Below are positions 7,721 through 16,318 of a DNA stretch of 48,121 nucleotides, in pieces. The notes beneath the pieces were generated by a model. The model ran no database searches, was not told where the DNA came from, and worked only from the letters and a program-made list of their open reading frames with translations. The number at the start of each line of letters is the position of its first letter. Position 1 is the stretch's first letter. This DNA comes from Streptomyces lonarensis (lineage in GTDB: Bacteria; Actinomycetota; Actinomycetes; Streptomycetales; Streptomycetaceae), in the NCBI RefSeq assembly GCF_012033735.1, contig NZ_JAAVJD010000013.1, positions 1 to 48,121 on the forward strand, given 5' to 3'. The position numbers and the translations under genes were made by a program.

Positions 7721-8725
7721 TCAGGCACCCAGCTCCTCCTCCATTGCCATGGCCACGGCTGGCCAAGGTGCCTTCAGCTCGCCGAACAGCCGCCAGTAGC
7801 GGTACGACGCGCGAACCAGGGAACTGACGCCCAACCTCGCCGCACCAGGATCGACCGTTGCGATCACTCGGCGAGTGATTCCGCCTGCTCCTCGCGAGGC
7901 GGGACGGATGCCGTGCGCGAGGAGGAGAGTGGCGGTGCGGACGGCATCCAGGGTCGGTGGTGGGGCCAGGGATGCGAACCTGCCGAATATGAGATCCCTC
8001 CACCCCAACCGAGTCCGTGCCCAGGCCAGTCGCTCAAGACCGGTACCGAGGTCCACGGCCAGACGGGCAGGGTTGTCGGCGTTCCACAGGAGGACGATGT
8101 CACCGACAGGCAGGTCCAAGTGCTTGAAGCGAAGTGTGATGCCCTCGACTTGGCGGCGCTTCCAAGTGGTCAGTGTGCCGTGGACGCTGATGTGGCGCGC
8201 GTGGAAACCGAGTCGTGACAGCACGCTGAACCAGCCGTCCAAGATTCCTCCGTACTCGTCCATGTGCTGGATCGGCTGGACACGGGAGACGTTGACGAAC
8301 GAGGTCAGGAACCCTGGCCGAAGATCACCCGATGCGTCGCGCTGTCCGGTGAAGCGGACAACAGGCTGAGGCAGGAAGCCGCTGCGGTAGGTCACCGGAC
8401 GCCCGTCCTTGAGATAGGGATCGAGGGCTTGGACTGCTGAGATCGTCAACTCGGTCTCGCGGCCCCACTGAAGCGGCAGGCAGGTGTCCTGCGGGACGCC
8501 TAGCGCCGCGAAACCCGTCGTGAGCCCCGCCAGTAGTTCCTCCCACGACGGCGCCTGACGAGGCGGACGGTATGGGGAGCCTCTGTGTGCGTGCTCGATC
8601 TTGACCTGTCTGTCGGAGACGGTGAACTCCCAGTGGGCCCCGAGGATGCGCTGAAGGACCTCAGGTATGAGGACGCCTGAAGGAGGTGATGGCACGAACG
8701 GGCGTTCTCTGGGATGACTCGACAT
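7721..8725 (-). CDS. Stand-alone alanyl-tRNA synthetase-like class II catalytic-domain protein
   Basis: A 334-residue protein that I place near the AlaRS catalytic core from two stretches. LPQPVVRF followed by LTSFVNVS (about 119-148) resembles the AlaRS motif 2 region, and VDLGTGLERLAWA (about 225-237) matches class II motif 3 in its AlaRS form (VDTGMGLERLA). The tRNA-recognition, editing and C-Ala domains are absent. It may activate an amino or other acid with ATP without charging tRNA, or charge a small acceptor. The GTG/ATG start (8728 or 8725) overlaps the stop of the glycosyltransferase gene (GTGATG), so it is the last gene of the coupled operon. The homology is distant and the function is inferred. 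Confidence 0.6.
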   Translation of the reverse strand: MSSHPRERPFVPSPPSGVLIPEVLQRILGAHWEFTVSDRQVKIEHAHRGSPYRPPRQAPSWEELLAGLTTGFAALGVPQDTCLPLQWGRETELTISAVQALDPYLKDGRPVTYRSGFLPQPVVRFTGQRDASGDLRPGFLTSFVNVSRVQPIQHMDEYGGILDGWFSVLSRLGFHARHISVHGTLTTWKRRQVEGITLRFKHLDLPVGDIVLLWNADNPARLAVDLGTGLERLAWARTRLGWRDLIFGRFASLAPPPTLDAVRTATLLLAHGIRPASRGAGGITRRVIATVDPGAARLGVSSLVRASYRYWRLFGELKAPWPAVAMAMEEELGA

Positions 8726-9744
8726 CACGGCCGGCTCGCCATCGCCCTGAAGTGGCGGGCCGGATCGAAGCGGTTCATCCCGATCTCCTGGACCACCGCG
8801 TACTTCAGGTCCTCAGCCCTTTCGATCGCCCGCGCGAGGAGTTCCGCTGCCGTCTCGTCGTCCACGGCAGGGTCGGCCACCGCAACCACGCCGGTCTGAT
8901 CGCACAGAGCGGCTTGGGCGCATGTGCCCTCGCGCCAGGTGAGCGCGGCCACGGGGGTGCCGGCGCGGAGAGACTCGCCGAAGACCGCGGCGCCGGCCTC
9001 CACGTATGCACGGGCGTAGGTGTAGACGAAGACGGAGGCGTCGCGGATAACAGCCGTCTTGGCGGTGCCGCCGAGTTCACCGACCCACTTCACGTGGTCC
9101 GCGCTGAAGAGGCGTTGGTGGCGTCGTACGTACGCGTCGTCGAAGACGGGTCCGACGATCTGGATCCGGCGTCCGAGGATCTGGGCGGCTCGGACGGCGA
9201 TGTGCGGGGCCTTTTCCTCGTCTATTCGGCCGAGCCATATGAGGTCGCTACCGGCGACAGCCGGCGGCTCCTCCTCGTCCAGGCCAAGGTGGACGGCGAG
9301 TTCGGGGATCGGCTGGTGGGCTGCGTACCGCTCGATCATCTCGGGCGAGTAGCAGTAGAGCCGTGACCGCTTGCCGTCGAAGGCCGTGTCCGTGTGCTGG
9401 AAGACGGGCGAATGCTGGAACGTGGCCATGTCGCAGTCCAGCTTGTTCCAGGTACGCGTCCAGGCCGGCAGCGACGGGTATTCGTGCCCGACGACCAGGA
9501 GGTCGTATCCGGCGCTGCGGAGCTCGCGCTCGGCGAGCGATCCGGGAGTGAGGTCCTCCAGGCGGACCGGCTTGCGGACCCAGTCGTGTTCCAGGTCCGT
9601 GAGCCAGCTCGGCCCGAGGAGGTGTACGTCGGCGCCTGCGGTTCGGGCGCCTACGGCGACCGCCCACAGCCATCGTTCGATCCCGCCGTATCCGGCGGGT
9701 GGAAAGGCGTAGCTACCGGGGAAGTCGCAGACGCCGACGAGCAC
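8725..9744 (-). CDS. Family 4-type glycosyltransferase
   Basis: A 339-residue GT-B protein. The N-terminus has PPAGYGGIERWLW, the donor-side glycine loop of GT4 enzymes. The C-terminal half carries SDLIWLGRIDEEKAPH and EAGAAVFGESLRAGTPV, which hold the E-x7-E type donor-binding motif. No membrane segment is visible, so it is cytosolic or peripheral. The GTG start at 9744 directly follows the TAA of the seryl-tRNA synthetase gene, and its stop overlaps the start of the AlaRS-like gene. It should transfer a sugar from a nucleotide donor to the product of this operon; the acceptor is unknown. Confidence 0.82.
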   Translation of the reverse strand: MLVGVCDFPGSYAFPPAGYGGIERWLWAVAVGARTAGADVHLLGPSWLTDLEHDWVRKPVRLEDLTPGSLAERELRSAGYDLLVVGHEYPSLPAWTRTWNKLDCDMATFQHSPVFQHTDTAFDGKRSRLYCYSPEMIERYAAHQPIPELAVHLGLDEEEPPAVAGSDLIWLGRIDEEKAPHIAVRAAQILGRRIQIVGPVFDDAYVRRHQRLFSADHVKWVGELGGTAKTAVIRDASVFVYTYARAYVEAGAAVFGESLRAGTPVAALTWREGTCAQAALCDQTGVVAVADPAVDDETAAELLARAIERAEDLKYAVVQEIGMNRFDPARHFRAMASRP

Positions 9745-11037
9745 TTATGCCTCCGGTGTTCCGTCCGCCGAGATCCGGCGGGAGCCGAGGTACGGGAAGA
9801 GAGATTCGGGGAGGACGAGCGAGCCGTCCTGCTGCTGGCACTGTTCGAGAAGCGCGGCCAGGGTGCGGCCGACGGGCAGGCCGGAGCCGTTGAGGGTGGC
9901 GACGAGCTTGGGCTTGCCGTCCTCGCCGCGGGTGCGGATGTTGGCTCGGCGGGCCTGGAAGGTGCCGAAGTTGGAGATCGAGGAGATCTCTCGGTAGGTG
10001 TTCTGGCTCGGGATCCAGACCTCGATGTCGTACGTGAGCTGGGCGGAGAAGCCGGTGTCGCCGGCGGCCAGCTTGACGACGCGGTAGGCGAGGCCGAGCT
10101 CCTTCAGGCACGCCTCGGCGTGCCCGACCATCGTCTCCAGCTCGGTGTCCGCGGTTTCCGGGTCGACGATCTTGACCATCTCGACCTTGGAGAACTGGTG
10201 CTGGCGGATCAGGCCGCGGGTGTCGCGTCCGTATGAGCCGGCCTCCGAGCGGAAGCACGGGGTGTGGGCCGTGAGGGCCAGGGGCAGCTCGGCGGGCGGG
10301 ATGATCTCGTCGGCGTAGAGGTTGGTCAGTGGGACCTCGGCCGTCGGGATGAGGAACAGGTCGCGATCGGCGGCGCCGGTCTTGAACAGGTCCTCCTCGA
10401 ACTTCGGCAGCTGGCCGGTGCCGGTCATCGTCTTGCGGGTCACCAGGTACGGGACACCGTGCTCGACGTAGCCGTGGCGGCGCGTGTGGATGTCGAGGAA
10501 GAGCGTGGCCAGAGCGCGCTCCAGGGCGGCGCCGGCGCCGCGGGAGACAGCGAAGCGCGAACCGGACAGCTTGGTGGCGCGGGCGAAGTCGAGGATGCCG
10601 GTGGCCTCGCCCAGGTCGACGTGGTCCTTCGGCTCGAACGAGAACGCCGGTGGGTTGCCGACGCGCCGGATCTCGACCGCGAACTCTTCCGAGTCGCCGT
10701 CCGGGGCCTCGTCGTCGGGGAGGTTCGGGATGGTCAGTAGGAGCTCGGTGAGCTCTTCCTGGACCTTCTCCTGCGCGGCCTCGATGTCGCGGATCTGGTC
10801 CTTCAGCTCGCGGGCGCGCTCCTTCAGCTTGGAGATGTCCCCACCCTGCTTGGCCGTCTGCTGGACCTCGCTCGCCACTCGCTTGGACTCCGCCCGCAGC
10901 TCGTCGGCCGAGCGGATGCTCTGGTTGCGCCGGGACTGGAGGTCTTCCAGCCGGGACAGGTCCAGGGAGTAACCGCGACGAGCGAGCCGACGTACCGCTT
11001 CGGCACCCATTTCAATCAGGGCGCGGGCATCATGCAT
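9745..11037 (-). CDS. serS: Seryl-tRNA synthetase, second non-housekeeping type
   Basis: A 430-residue class II synthetase that should activate serine and charge tRNA-Ser. The N-terminal long coiled coil that grips tRNA-Ser (about 20-105) is present. Motif 2 is FRSEAGSYGRDTRGLIRQHQ and motif 3 is NGSGLPVGRTLAALLE, with TAEVPLTNLYADE for serine binding. These motifs follow the proteobacterial/firmicute pattern (GTGQLPKFEEDLFK), not the usual Streptomyces SerRS, so this looks like an acquired extra copy. SNFGTFQARR has Thr where most SerRS have Asp. The start ATG 11037 has GAAGGA upstream and overlaps the end of the histidine phosphatase frame by 8 bases. Roles to consider are seryl-tRNA supply for a natural product, or self-resistance to a SerRS inhibitor. 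Confidence 0.88.
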   Translation of the reverse strand: MHDARALIEMGAEAVRRLARRGYSLDLSRLEDLQSRRNQSIRSADELRAESKRVASEVQQTAKQGGDISKLKERARELKDQIRDIEAAQEKVQEELTELLLTIPNLPDDEAPDGDSEEFAVEIRRVGNPPAFSFEPKDHVDLGEATGILDFARATKLSGSRFAVSRGAGAALERALATLFLDIHTRRHGYVEHGVPYLVTRKTMTGTGQLPKFEEDLFKTGAADRDLFLIPTAEVPLTNLYADEIIPPAELPLALTAHTPCFRSEAGSYGRDTRGLIRQHQFSKVEMVKIVDPETADTELETMVGHAEACLKELGLAYRVVKLAAGDTGFSAQLTYDIEVWIPSQNTYREISSISNFGTFQARRANIRTRGEDGKPKLVATLNGSGLPVGRTLAALLEQCQQQDGSLVLPESLFPYLGSRRISADGTPEA

Positions 11038-11744
11038 GAGGAAGATCCTTCTTATCCGGCGAGTGGGATGGGGATACCGCATCGACGGTAGCAACCGCCG
11101 GCCCCTCACCGATCCGCAATATCGACGCGTCACCATCGGCGGTGATCTCGCGCAGAGTGGCCGATTCAAGATCATCCATGAGCTCCGTGACCAAGAGGGA
11201 AAGATCGTCGTCGCCGATGGCGAGCGGCTCGATGTAGGGAGCCTCGGGGAAGAACAGCGGCATGGACTCGCCGGCCGCGCGATCTCCATGCCAGTGGAGG
11301 ACGGAAACCAGCAGGCCGTGCCCGACCAGGACGCGGGGCCCTGGGTGCTCCAGAGCGGCGAGCACGCCGGTGAGCAGCCTGCGGATGCCCGTGCTGCGAC
11401 TCCGCGGCGCCCGGCGGGCGCCGACGCGGACCGTGCTCGTCGAGCCAGGCCGCGTAGTCGAGGAAGGGCTTGCCCTCACACTCCCCGTAGTCGAGTTCGT
11501 TCAGCCGGGCGTCGACAACCAGCTCGGGCGAGGGGACGCCCATGAGGAGCGAGGCGGTCTGCCGAGCCCGTGGAAATTCGCTGTTCAGCCAGGTGGTTAC
11601 GGAATGGAGGGGGAGGACGTTCCACGCACGGCTGAGCGACTGTCGGCCTTCGTCGGTCAGGAGGATCTGCTTGGCCGGGTCGCCGTTGACGAGGTACCGC
11701 TTGCTGTAGTCGGTCTGGCCATGGCGAAGGACGTACGTCGTCAC
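11030..11744 (-). pseudogene. Histidine phosphatase (phosphoglycerate mutase-like), frameshifted
   Basis: The 5' part, from GTG 11744, reads VTTYVLRHGQTDYSKRYLVN and contains the RHG catalytic motif. ARQTASLL and LNELDYGECEG follow, all typical of the branch-1 histidine phosphatases. From about 11420-11385 the homology changes frame: TGIRRLLTGVLAALEHPG and VGHGLLVSVL (second catalytic His) lie in the next frame and end at 11030. One extra base (or two lost) explains the shift. The GTG overlaps the kinase stop (GTGA) and the end overlaps the SerRS start, so the gene is still set into the operon. This could be a recent mutation or a sequencing error. If intact it would remove a phosphate from a small molecule. 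Confidence 0.75.
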
Positions 11745-12673
11745 GATCCGCTCCGAGGGGTTGTCGCTGTCGCCAGAAGCTCGCTGAGCACGGTGGCCAT
11801 GTGCGTCGCGCGTGGGTCGCCGGACTCCACGTAGAAGAGGAGGCCGTGGACCGCCAGGAGTCGGCACCAGGGTGCGAGCACGGGGACGGGGACCCGGGAC
11901 GTACGTGAGGCGATGGCCAGCCGTGCGGTCGTCCCGCGTCCGAGCTCGTAGTAGACGGTCCAGAACGCCCAGTCAAACGCGGGGTCGCCCAGCACGGGGA
12001 GCGGATCGATCAGCCGGGGGTGCCCCCGCCAGTCGAACAGCACGTTCTCCCGGTACAGGTCGGTGTGCAGCACCGTCGCTCGGCGGGAGCCCTCCTCCAG
12101 ATCGGCGACGGCAGCGAACCCTGCTTCGACGAGGGGCTGCCAGCCGCCAAGGTCGAGTTCGCGCATCCGTCGCTCGATCTGCGGACGGACGTCGTGGGCG
12201 AGGTGGTCGGTGAGGAGTGGAAGCTGCTTTGACCGGAGTCTGTGGCGCCCCAAGGTGTGGAGCCCGTGGACGGCCGCCGCCACCATTTGCAACTCCCGTC
12301 GCGGCCGATCCGCGCCGCCGGGTTGCCCGCCGATGAGTTCGAGCGCGGCCACGGCCAGGTCGTCCGCGGCCTCCATGACCTCCGCCGTCGGGCCACGGGC
12401 CCAGAGCCGTAAAGCTTCCACCTCGTGGCGAAAACGAGATGGATCAACCCATGCTTTGAGGAGTAGCGGACGCCCGTCGGGACGGGCCGCGGTCGCGATC
12501 ACCGAGGCGTGGCCGGCGTCGTGGTACGCCACGAGCGCCAGCTTCCACCTCCCTGCCGCACGTGCCAGCAGCCCCGGGACGGCGTCGAGCCACGGCTTGA
12601 CCGCGGGCCCGTAGTGCGCGAGCAGCCGTTGCCTGCACCCCGCGGGGGTCTCTCCGAGCGTCCGCTTCGTCAT
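11741..12673 (-). CDS. APH(6)/streptomycin-6-kinase-family phosphotransferase
   Basis: A 310-residue protein kinase-like small-molecule kinase. LHTDLYRENVLFD (catalytic loop) and RLIDPLPVLGDPAFDWAFW (metal-binding Asp and the GDPAFD motif) follow the pattern of the aminoglycoside/hydroxyurea resistance kinases. An N-terminal ATP-binding lobe with LLLKAW is present. Its ATG overlaps the stop of the methionine adenosyltransferase gene (TGATG) and its stop overlaps the phosphatase start. In this setting it probably phosphorylates a pathway intermediate or inactivates the product for self-protection; drug resistance is not shown. Confidence 0.82.
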   Translation of the reverse strand: MTKRTLGETPAGCRQRLLAHYGPAVKPWLDAVPGLLARAAGRWKLALVAYHDAGHASVIATAARPDGRPLLLKAWVDPSRFRHEVEALRLWARGPTAEVMEAADDLAVAALELIGGQPGGADRPRRELQMVAAAVHGLHTLGRHRLRSKQLPLLTDHLAHDVRPQIERRMRELDLGGWQPLVEAGFAAVADLEEGSRRATVLHTDLYRENVLFDWRGHPRLIDPLPVLGDPAFDWAFWTVYYELGRGTTARLAIASRTSRVPVPVLAPWCRLLAVHGLLFYVESGDPRATHMATVLSELLATATTPRSGS

Positions 12674-13923
12674 CAGCTCAGCTCGATCCCGTCCGAGACG
12701 AGCTCATCGGTCAGGGCGGGGAACTCGCCCAGGACCTCGGCGACGAGGGCCTGCACTTTGTCGATCTCGGCGTCCGGGGCGGAGAGGCGGACGAGGATGC
12801 GCCAGGGTTCGTCCAGACGCTGGCCGGTGGTACTGACCAGATGCACTTCCGCGTGCCCGTCGGTGGTCTCGTGCAGGCGGTGGGCCAGGCGCTGCGCGGC
12901 GATGTTGTAGAGCTTGCCGACGTGGTAGACAGGGTTCTTGCCGTTGGCGCCCTCCAAGTTCATCGGACGTAGCGGCGTGATCAGACCGTTGACTCGGTTG
13001 CCGCGCCCGACGACGCCCTCGTCCCCCGACTCGATCGAGCTACCGGTATAGGTCAGGTACAGCTCGTCCTTCTCCGGGACGTCGCGGGCGTTGAGCCGGA
13101 AGCGCGCCTGGGCGCCCGGCAGCCGAAGGCCGGCCAGCCGGTGGCACTCGGCCAGGACGGACTCCTTGTTGCGGATGTACTCCGCCCGGCTGGCCACGTG
13201 CCGCGACTTCTGAGGCACGCACAGGACGATGTCGGCCTCGTGGCTGTCCCAGAAGCCCATGAGCTTGACGTCGGATCCGCACCAGGCGTGGGAGAGGGTG
13301 AACTCGCTCTCGCCGGAGAAGTGGTTCACCAGGTCGCGGACGAACGACTCGAAGGCGTTCTCGGGGGCCCAGCCGGTCCCCAGCGACGTGTCGTTCGAGA
13401 GCCGCACACGGCGCTCACGGAGGTCGTCGACGGAGCGGGGGTTGAACCAGCGCGTGCGGTCGGGAGTCCCGTCGCCGGTGAGGACCGCCCCCGGGCTGGA
13501 GTTGCTGGTGATGTTGAAGACGATGTCGAGGTGGTCCGACACCTCGGGAAGCCGCTCGGCGAAGAACGCCCGCACCTCGGCCTCGACGATCTCCTCGGCC
13601 GGGATCGTCTCGCCCCCGCACATCGGCGCCGCGCGGCCGTTGACCAGGACACGGACCGGGGCGGTCATCTCGCCTGCCCCGTAACGGACTTCACTGGCGC
13701 CGCCGAGGAGAGCGAGCTTGTCGAAGTTGTGGTGCAGTACGGCACCGAAGCGCGCGACGGTGTGGTGGCTGTAGGCGCGGGACAGCCGCTCGGCGAGGTG
13801 ATCGGCGAGGGTGTCCGGGTGGCCGAGGCCCTTCCGCTCGACGATGGTCGTCGCGTCCGGTGTGGCCATGGCGGTGTCGATGACGAGGTGGCTGTTGCCG
13901 ATGATCGTGCTCGTACGAGGCAT
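12673..13923 (-). CDS. Archaeal-type methionine adenosyltransferase (S-adenosylmethionine synthetase)
   Basis: A 416-residue protein of the archaeal AdoMet synthetase family, unlike bacterial MetK. It has [10 protein letters not shown] near the N-terminus, [53 protein letters not shown] and the signature [18 protein letters not shown] near 325-345. It should make SAM from methionine and ATP. ATG 13923 with GGGAG upstream is preferred over GTG 13926. It is the first gene of the overlapping block that runs to 7721. Streptomyces has an ordinary metK elsewhere, so this is a dedicated second source, possibly for a SAM-consuming or SAM-derived step, or for a methionine analogue. Confidence 0.87.
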   Translation of the reverse strand: MPRTSTIIGNSHLVIDTAMATPDATTIVERKGLGHPDTLADHLAERLSRAYSHHTVARFGAVLHHNFDKLALLGGASEVRYGAGEMTAPVRVLVNGRAAPMCGGETIPAEEIVEAEVRAFFAERLPEVSDHLDIVFNITSNSSPGAVLTGDGTPDRTRWFNPRSVDDLRERRVRLSNDTSLGTGWAPENAFESFVRDLVNHFSGESEFTLSHAWCGSDVKLMGFWDSHEADIVLCVPQKSRHVASRAEYIRNKESVLAECHRLAGLRLPGAQARFRLNARDVPEKDELYLTYTGSSIESGDEGVVGRGNRVNGLITPLRPMNLEGANGKNPVYHVGKLYNIAAQRLAHRLHETTDGHAEVHLVSTTGQRLDEPWRILVRLSAPDAEIDKVQALVAEVLGEFPALTDELVSDGIELS

Positions 13924-14002
13924 CACGAACTCCCGTTCAGGGATGGGAAGAAGGGGATGAGCGCAGGCGTCAGCACGCCTGGACGAGCGGTGCGGTCGAG
14001 AT

Positions 14003-14896
14003 TCAGCGAGGGACTCCGGCAGCGCGGAGATGCGCCACGATCGCTGCGAGCGACTGGTACGCGGAAACGGCTCGTTCTTCAGCGGTGAGGCGGACGATGT
14101 CGTGGGTCGTGACGAGGTCGATGTCCTGGGTCCGGCGGCGATCGAGCCAGAGGAGCAGACGCCAGGCGAGCACCGGCCCGCAGAACGGCAAGCGGTCCGC
14201 GAGCTCGACTGGAATGTGGGCCGGTACTACGTCCTCGTACAGCAGGTCCCGTACGAGGTGGAAGACGACATCGGTGTAGTCGAGAACGGCCGGGCCGCAG
14301 GCGCTCGCTTCCCAGTCGACGACGTGCAGGTGCTCTCCGTCGACGAGGAGGTGCTCGGGCTTGAGATCGCCATGTAGGTGGACGGTTGGGTGGGCGTCGA
14401 TCGTTGGGAGGGCCTCCCGCAACACGGCCCACCAGGGCAGCCACCGGCAGCGGGCCGAGAACTGATCCAGCAGGAAATGGCTCGCGGAAACAGGGCTGCC
14501 GGCCCGTGCCGCCCAGCCGGGGCCAGGAGTGGCGCCGGCAGTGGGCCGGTGAAGCATGCCGCTCACCGCCACGACGTGACCGATGTAGTCCTCCGTCGCC
14601 TTGCGGCTGGCCACCGAGCATGGCGTCCCGTGCACCGCCCGGAACACTGTCCAGGACCCGGCCTCGTCGCATCCCGTCGCCTGAACGGTCGGAACCGAGA
14701 TGCCGCGCAGGGCAGCACGCTGGACCGTGGCGGCCTCCCGTCGACGTCGGCCCTCGGGGTCGATGCCGACGTAGACCTTCAGTACGGCACTGCCGTCCGT
14801 GGCGAACCGCGTTCTGGAGTACGGCTTGCGGACTGCCACGCCGAACGGCCCCAGCCCTTGTCCGCCCCATGGCTCCGCCGTCTTCGTGCTGCGCAT
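14003..14896 (-). CDS. Phosphotransferase (APH/choline kinase-like)
   Basis: A 297-residue small-molecule kinase. HLHGDLKPEHLLVDG (catalytic loop) and VVDWEASACG (metal-binding Asp) are at about 200-230. The ATP lobe has FATDGSAVLKVYVG with the Lys that contacts ATP. ATG 14896 has GGAGG 9 bases upstream. The stop is 79 bp before the methionine adenosyltransferase gene on the same strand, so both are probably transcribed from the region divergent to the XRE regulator. It is a second kinase beside the APH(6)-type one, and the two are not close in sequence. The substrate is unknown. Confidence 0.8.
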   Translation of the reverse strand: MRSTKTAEPWGGQGLGPFGVAVRKPYSRTRFATDGSAVLKVYVGIDPEGRRRREAATVQRAALRGISVPTVQATGCDEAGSWTVFRAVHGTPCSVASRKATEDYIGHVVAVSGMLHRPTAGATPGPGWAARAGSPVSASHFLLDQFSARCRWLPWWAVLREALPTIDAHPTVHLHGDLKPEHLLVDGEHLHVVDWEASACGPAVLDYTDVVFHLVRDLLYEDVVPAHIPVELADRLPFCGPVLAWRLLLWLDRRRTQDIDLVTTHDIVRLTAEERAVSAYQSLAAIVAHLRAAGVPR

Positions 14897-15026
14897 CCTC
14901 CACACACCTCCGTCCCGGTCGAGAAGCAGAACCGATCGCCAATGCCCGCTGGAATGAGGGGAGTTACCACCATCGCCCTGCGGCTTTCTCGGTCTGCTGC
15001 GACAGTAGGCGCGGCGCCCCGCAGCA

Positions 15027-15047
15027 CCCCGGAAAAACCTTCCGGGG
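15027..15047. promoter_or_regulatory. Inverted-repeat operator candidate upstream of the XRE regulator
   Basis: Perfect 8-bp arms CCCCGGAA and TTCCGGGG flank a 5-bp AAACC spacer, 40 bp before the regulator start and in the 191-bp region shared with the divergent phosphotransferase gene. It is a natural binding site for the XRE protein; as RNA it could also be a small hairpin. Confidence 0.5.
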
Positions 15048-15087
15048 TCGATTCCGGCCACGAGGTGATGCTCAGGACATGCGAGGG

Positions 15088-16308
15088 ATGACAGAGAACC
15101 TGACCATCGGCGAACGCGTTGCCTGGTACCGGCGCCGACGTGGACTTTCCCAAGAGGTCCTGGCCGGCCTCGTCGGCCGCACCACGGACTGGCTGAGCAA
15201 AGCGGAGAACAACCGGATCGAGCTCGACCGCCTCTCGGTGATCACTTCACTCGCCGAGGCTCTCGACGTCTCGCTCGGGGATCTCCTCGCCGAGCCGACG
15301 CTCCTGGAGTGGTCGAGTGACAGCGGTCGCCGTACGGTACCCGCTCTGCGGGATGCGCTCATGGACTACAAGCAGCTCACGCCCCTGCTGGGGCTCCCAC
15401 CCGACGACGAACCGCCGACCCTGGAAGGCTTGCGGGACGCAGTGAAGGAAGTCCTCGACGCCTACCAGGTGTCTCAGTACGGCTTCGCGACCCGACGGCT
15501 CCCCCTCGTCCTCGCCGACGCCCTCGCGGCCTCCCGCTCGTATTTAGGGCGTGAAGGGGAGGAGGCCCATGCCGAACTCGCCTTGGCCTACCACGGTGCG
15601 GCCATGGTGCTGGGCAAGGTCGGGGAGTCGGAACTGGCGTGGATCGCCGCCGACCGGGGCCTGGCGGCAGCGCAACGGAGCGGCCAGAGCACGGTGACGG
15701 GCTCGCTCTTCCGGGCGGTCACGCACTGCCTGATGGCCACTGGCCGCTTCACCGCGGCGATCCAGCTGGTCAACGATGCGGCGGCCGTCATGCAGCCCGG
15801 CCTGGGCACCGCGAACGACGAATACCTCTCGGTCTACGGCACGCTCTTCCTCGCCGGCGCCATGGCGGCCGCCCGAGCGGAGGACCGTACGACCACCCAG
15901 GCCTTCTTCCGCGAAGCGGATGAGGTCGCACAGCGACTGGGTGCCGACGCGAACCACCTCTGGACGGCCTTCGGCCCGACCAACGTGGCCATTCACTGCG
16001 TCGCCACCGCCGGAGAACTCGGTGACAGCCAGATCGCGGCCGATCTCGGGCAGCGCATCGACACCAGCGGCTTGCCTGTCGAACGGCGCGTGAGGCACAG
16101 CCTGGAAGTCGCCCGAGCCCTCAGTGCCTGGAACCGGACCGACGAGGCCCTGGCCACTCTGCTGGACGCCGAGCGAGCCGCACCCGAGCAGGTGCGCCAC
16201 CATTACCTGAGCCGCGAACTGGTCATCGGCTGGATCCGCGGCACCCGAGGCCGCCCGTCCCAACCAGTGGCCGACCTGGCTCGTCGGCTCGGCGTGGTCG
16301 GCGGTTAG
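15088..16308 (+). CDS. XRE-family transcriptional regulator with TPR-like C-terminal domain
   Basis: A 406-residue protein. The N-terminal HTH (about 5-65: IGERVAWYRRRRGLSQEVLA, then TDWLSKAENN) is a standard XRE fold. The rest (about 110-400) is built of helical pairs typical of TPR repeats, such as AELALAYHGAAMVLGKVGE and RRVRHSLEVARALSAWN. Such proteins usually sense a small ligand or peptide through the TPR part. ATG 15088 or ATG 15079 are both possible starts. The Nudix gene follows after 10 bases, and the phosphotransferase-to-synthetase genes are divergent, so this is the likely cluster regulator. Confidence 0.85.
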   Translation: MTENLTIGERVAWYRRRRGLSQEVLAGLVGRTTDWLSKAENNRIELDRLSVITSLAEALDVSLGDLLAEPTLLEWSSDSGRRTVPALRDALMDYKQLTPLLGLPPDDEPPTLEGLRDAVKEVLDAYQVSQYGFATRRLPLVLADALAASRSYLGREGEEAHAELALAYHGAAMVLGKVGESELAWIAADRGLAAAQRSGQSTVTGSLFRAVTHCLMATGRFTAAIQLVNDAAAVMQPGLGTANDEYLSVYGTLFLAGAMAAARAEDRTTTQAFFREADEVAQRLGADANHLWTAFGPTNVAIHCVATAGELGDSQIAADLGQRIDTSGLPVERRVRHSLEVARALSAWNRTDEALATLLDAERAAPEQVRHHYLSRELVIGWIRGTRGRPSQPVADLARRLGVVGG

Positions 16309-16318
16309 AGTCCGTTCC

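Noticed and set aside
11741..12673. Calling the kinase a streptomycin resistance gene
   Set aside because: The family match is real, but its place inside a coupled biosynthetic-looking operon makes a pathway role as likely. Resistance cannot be read from sequence.
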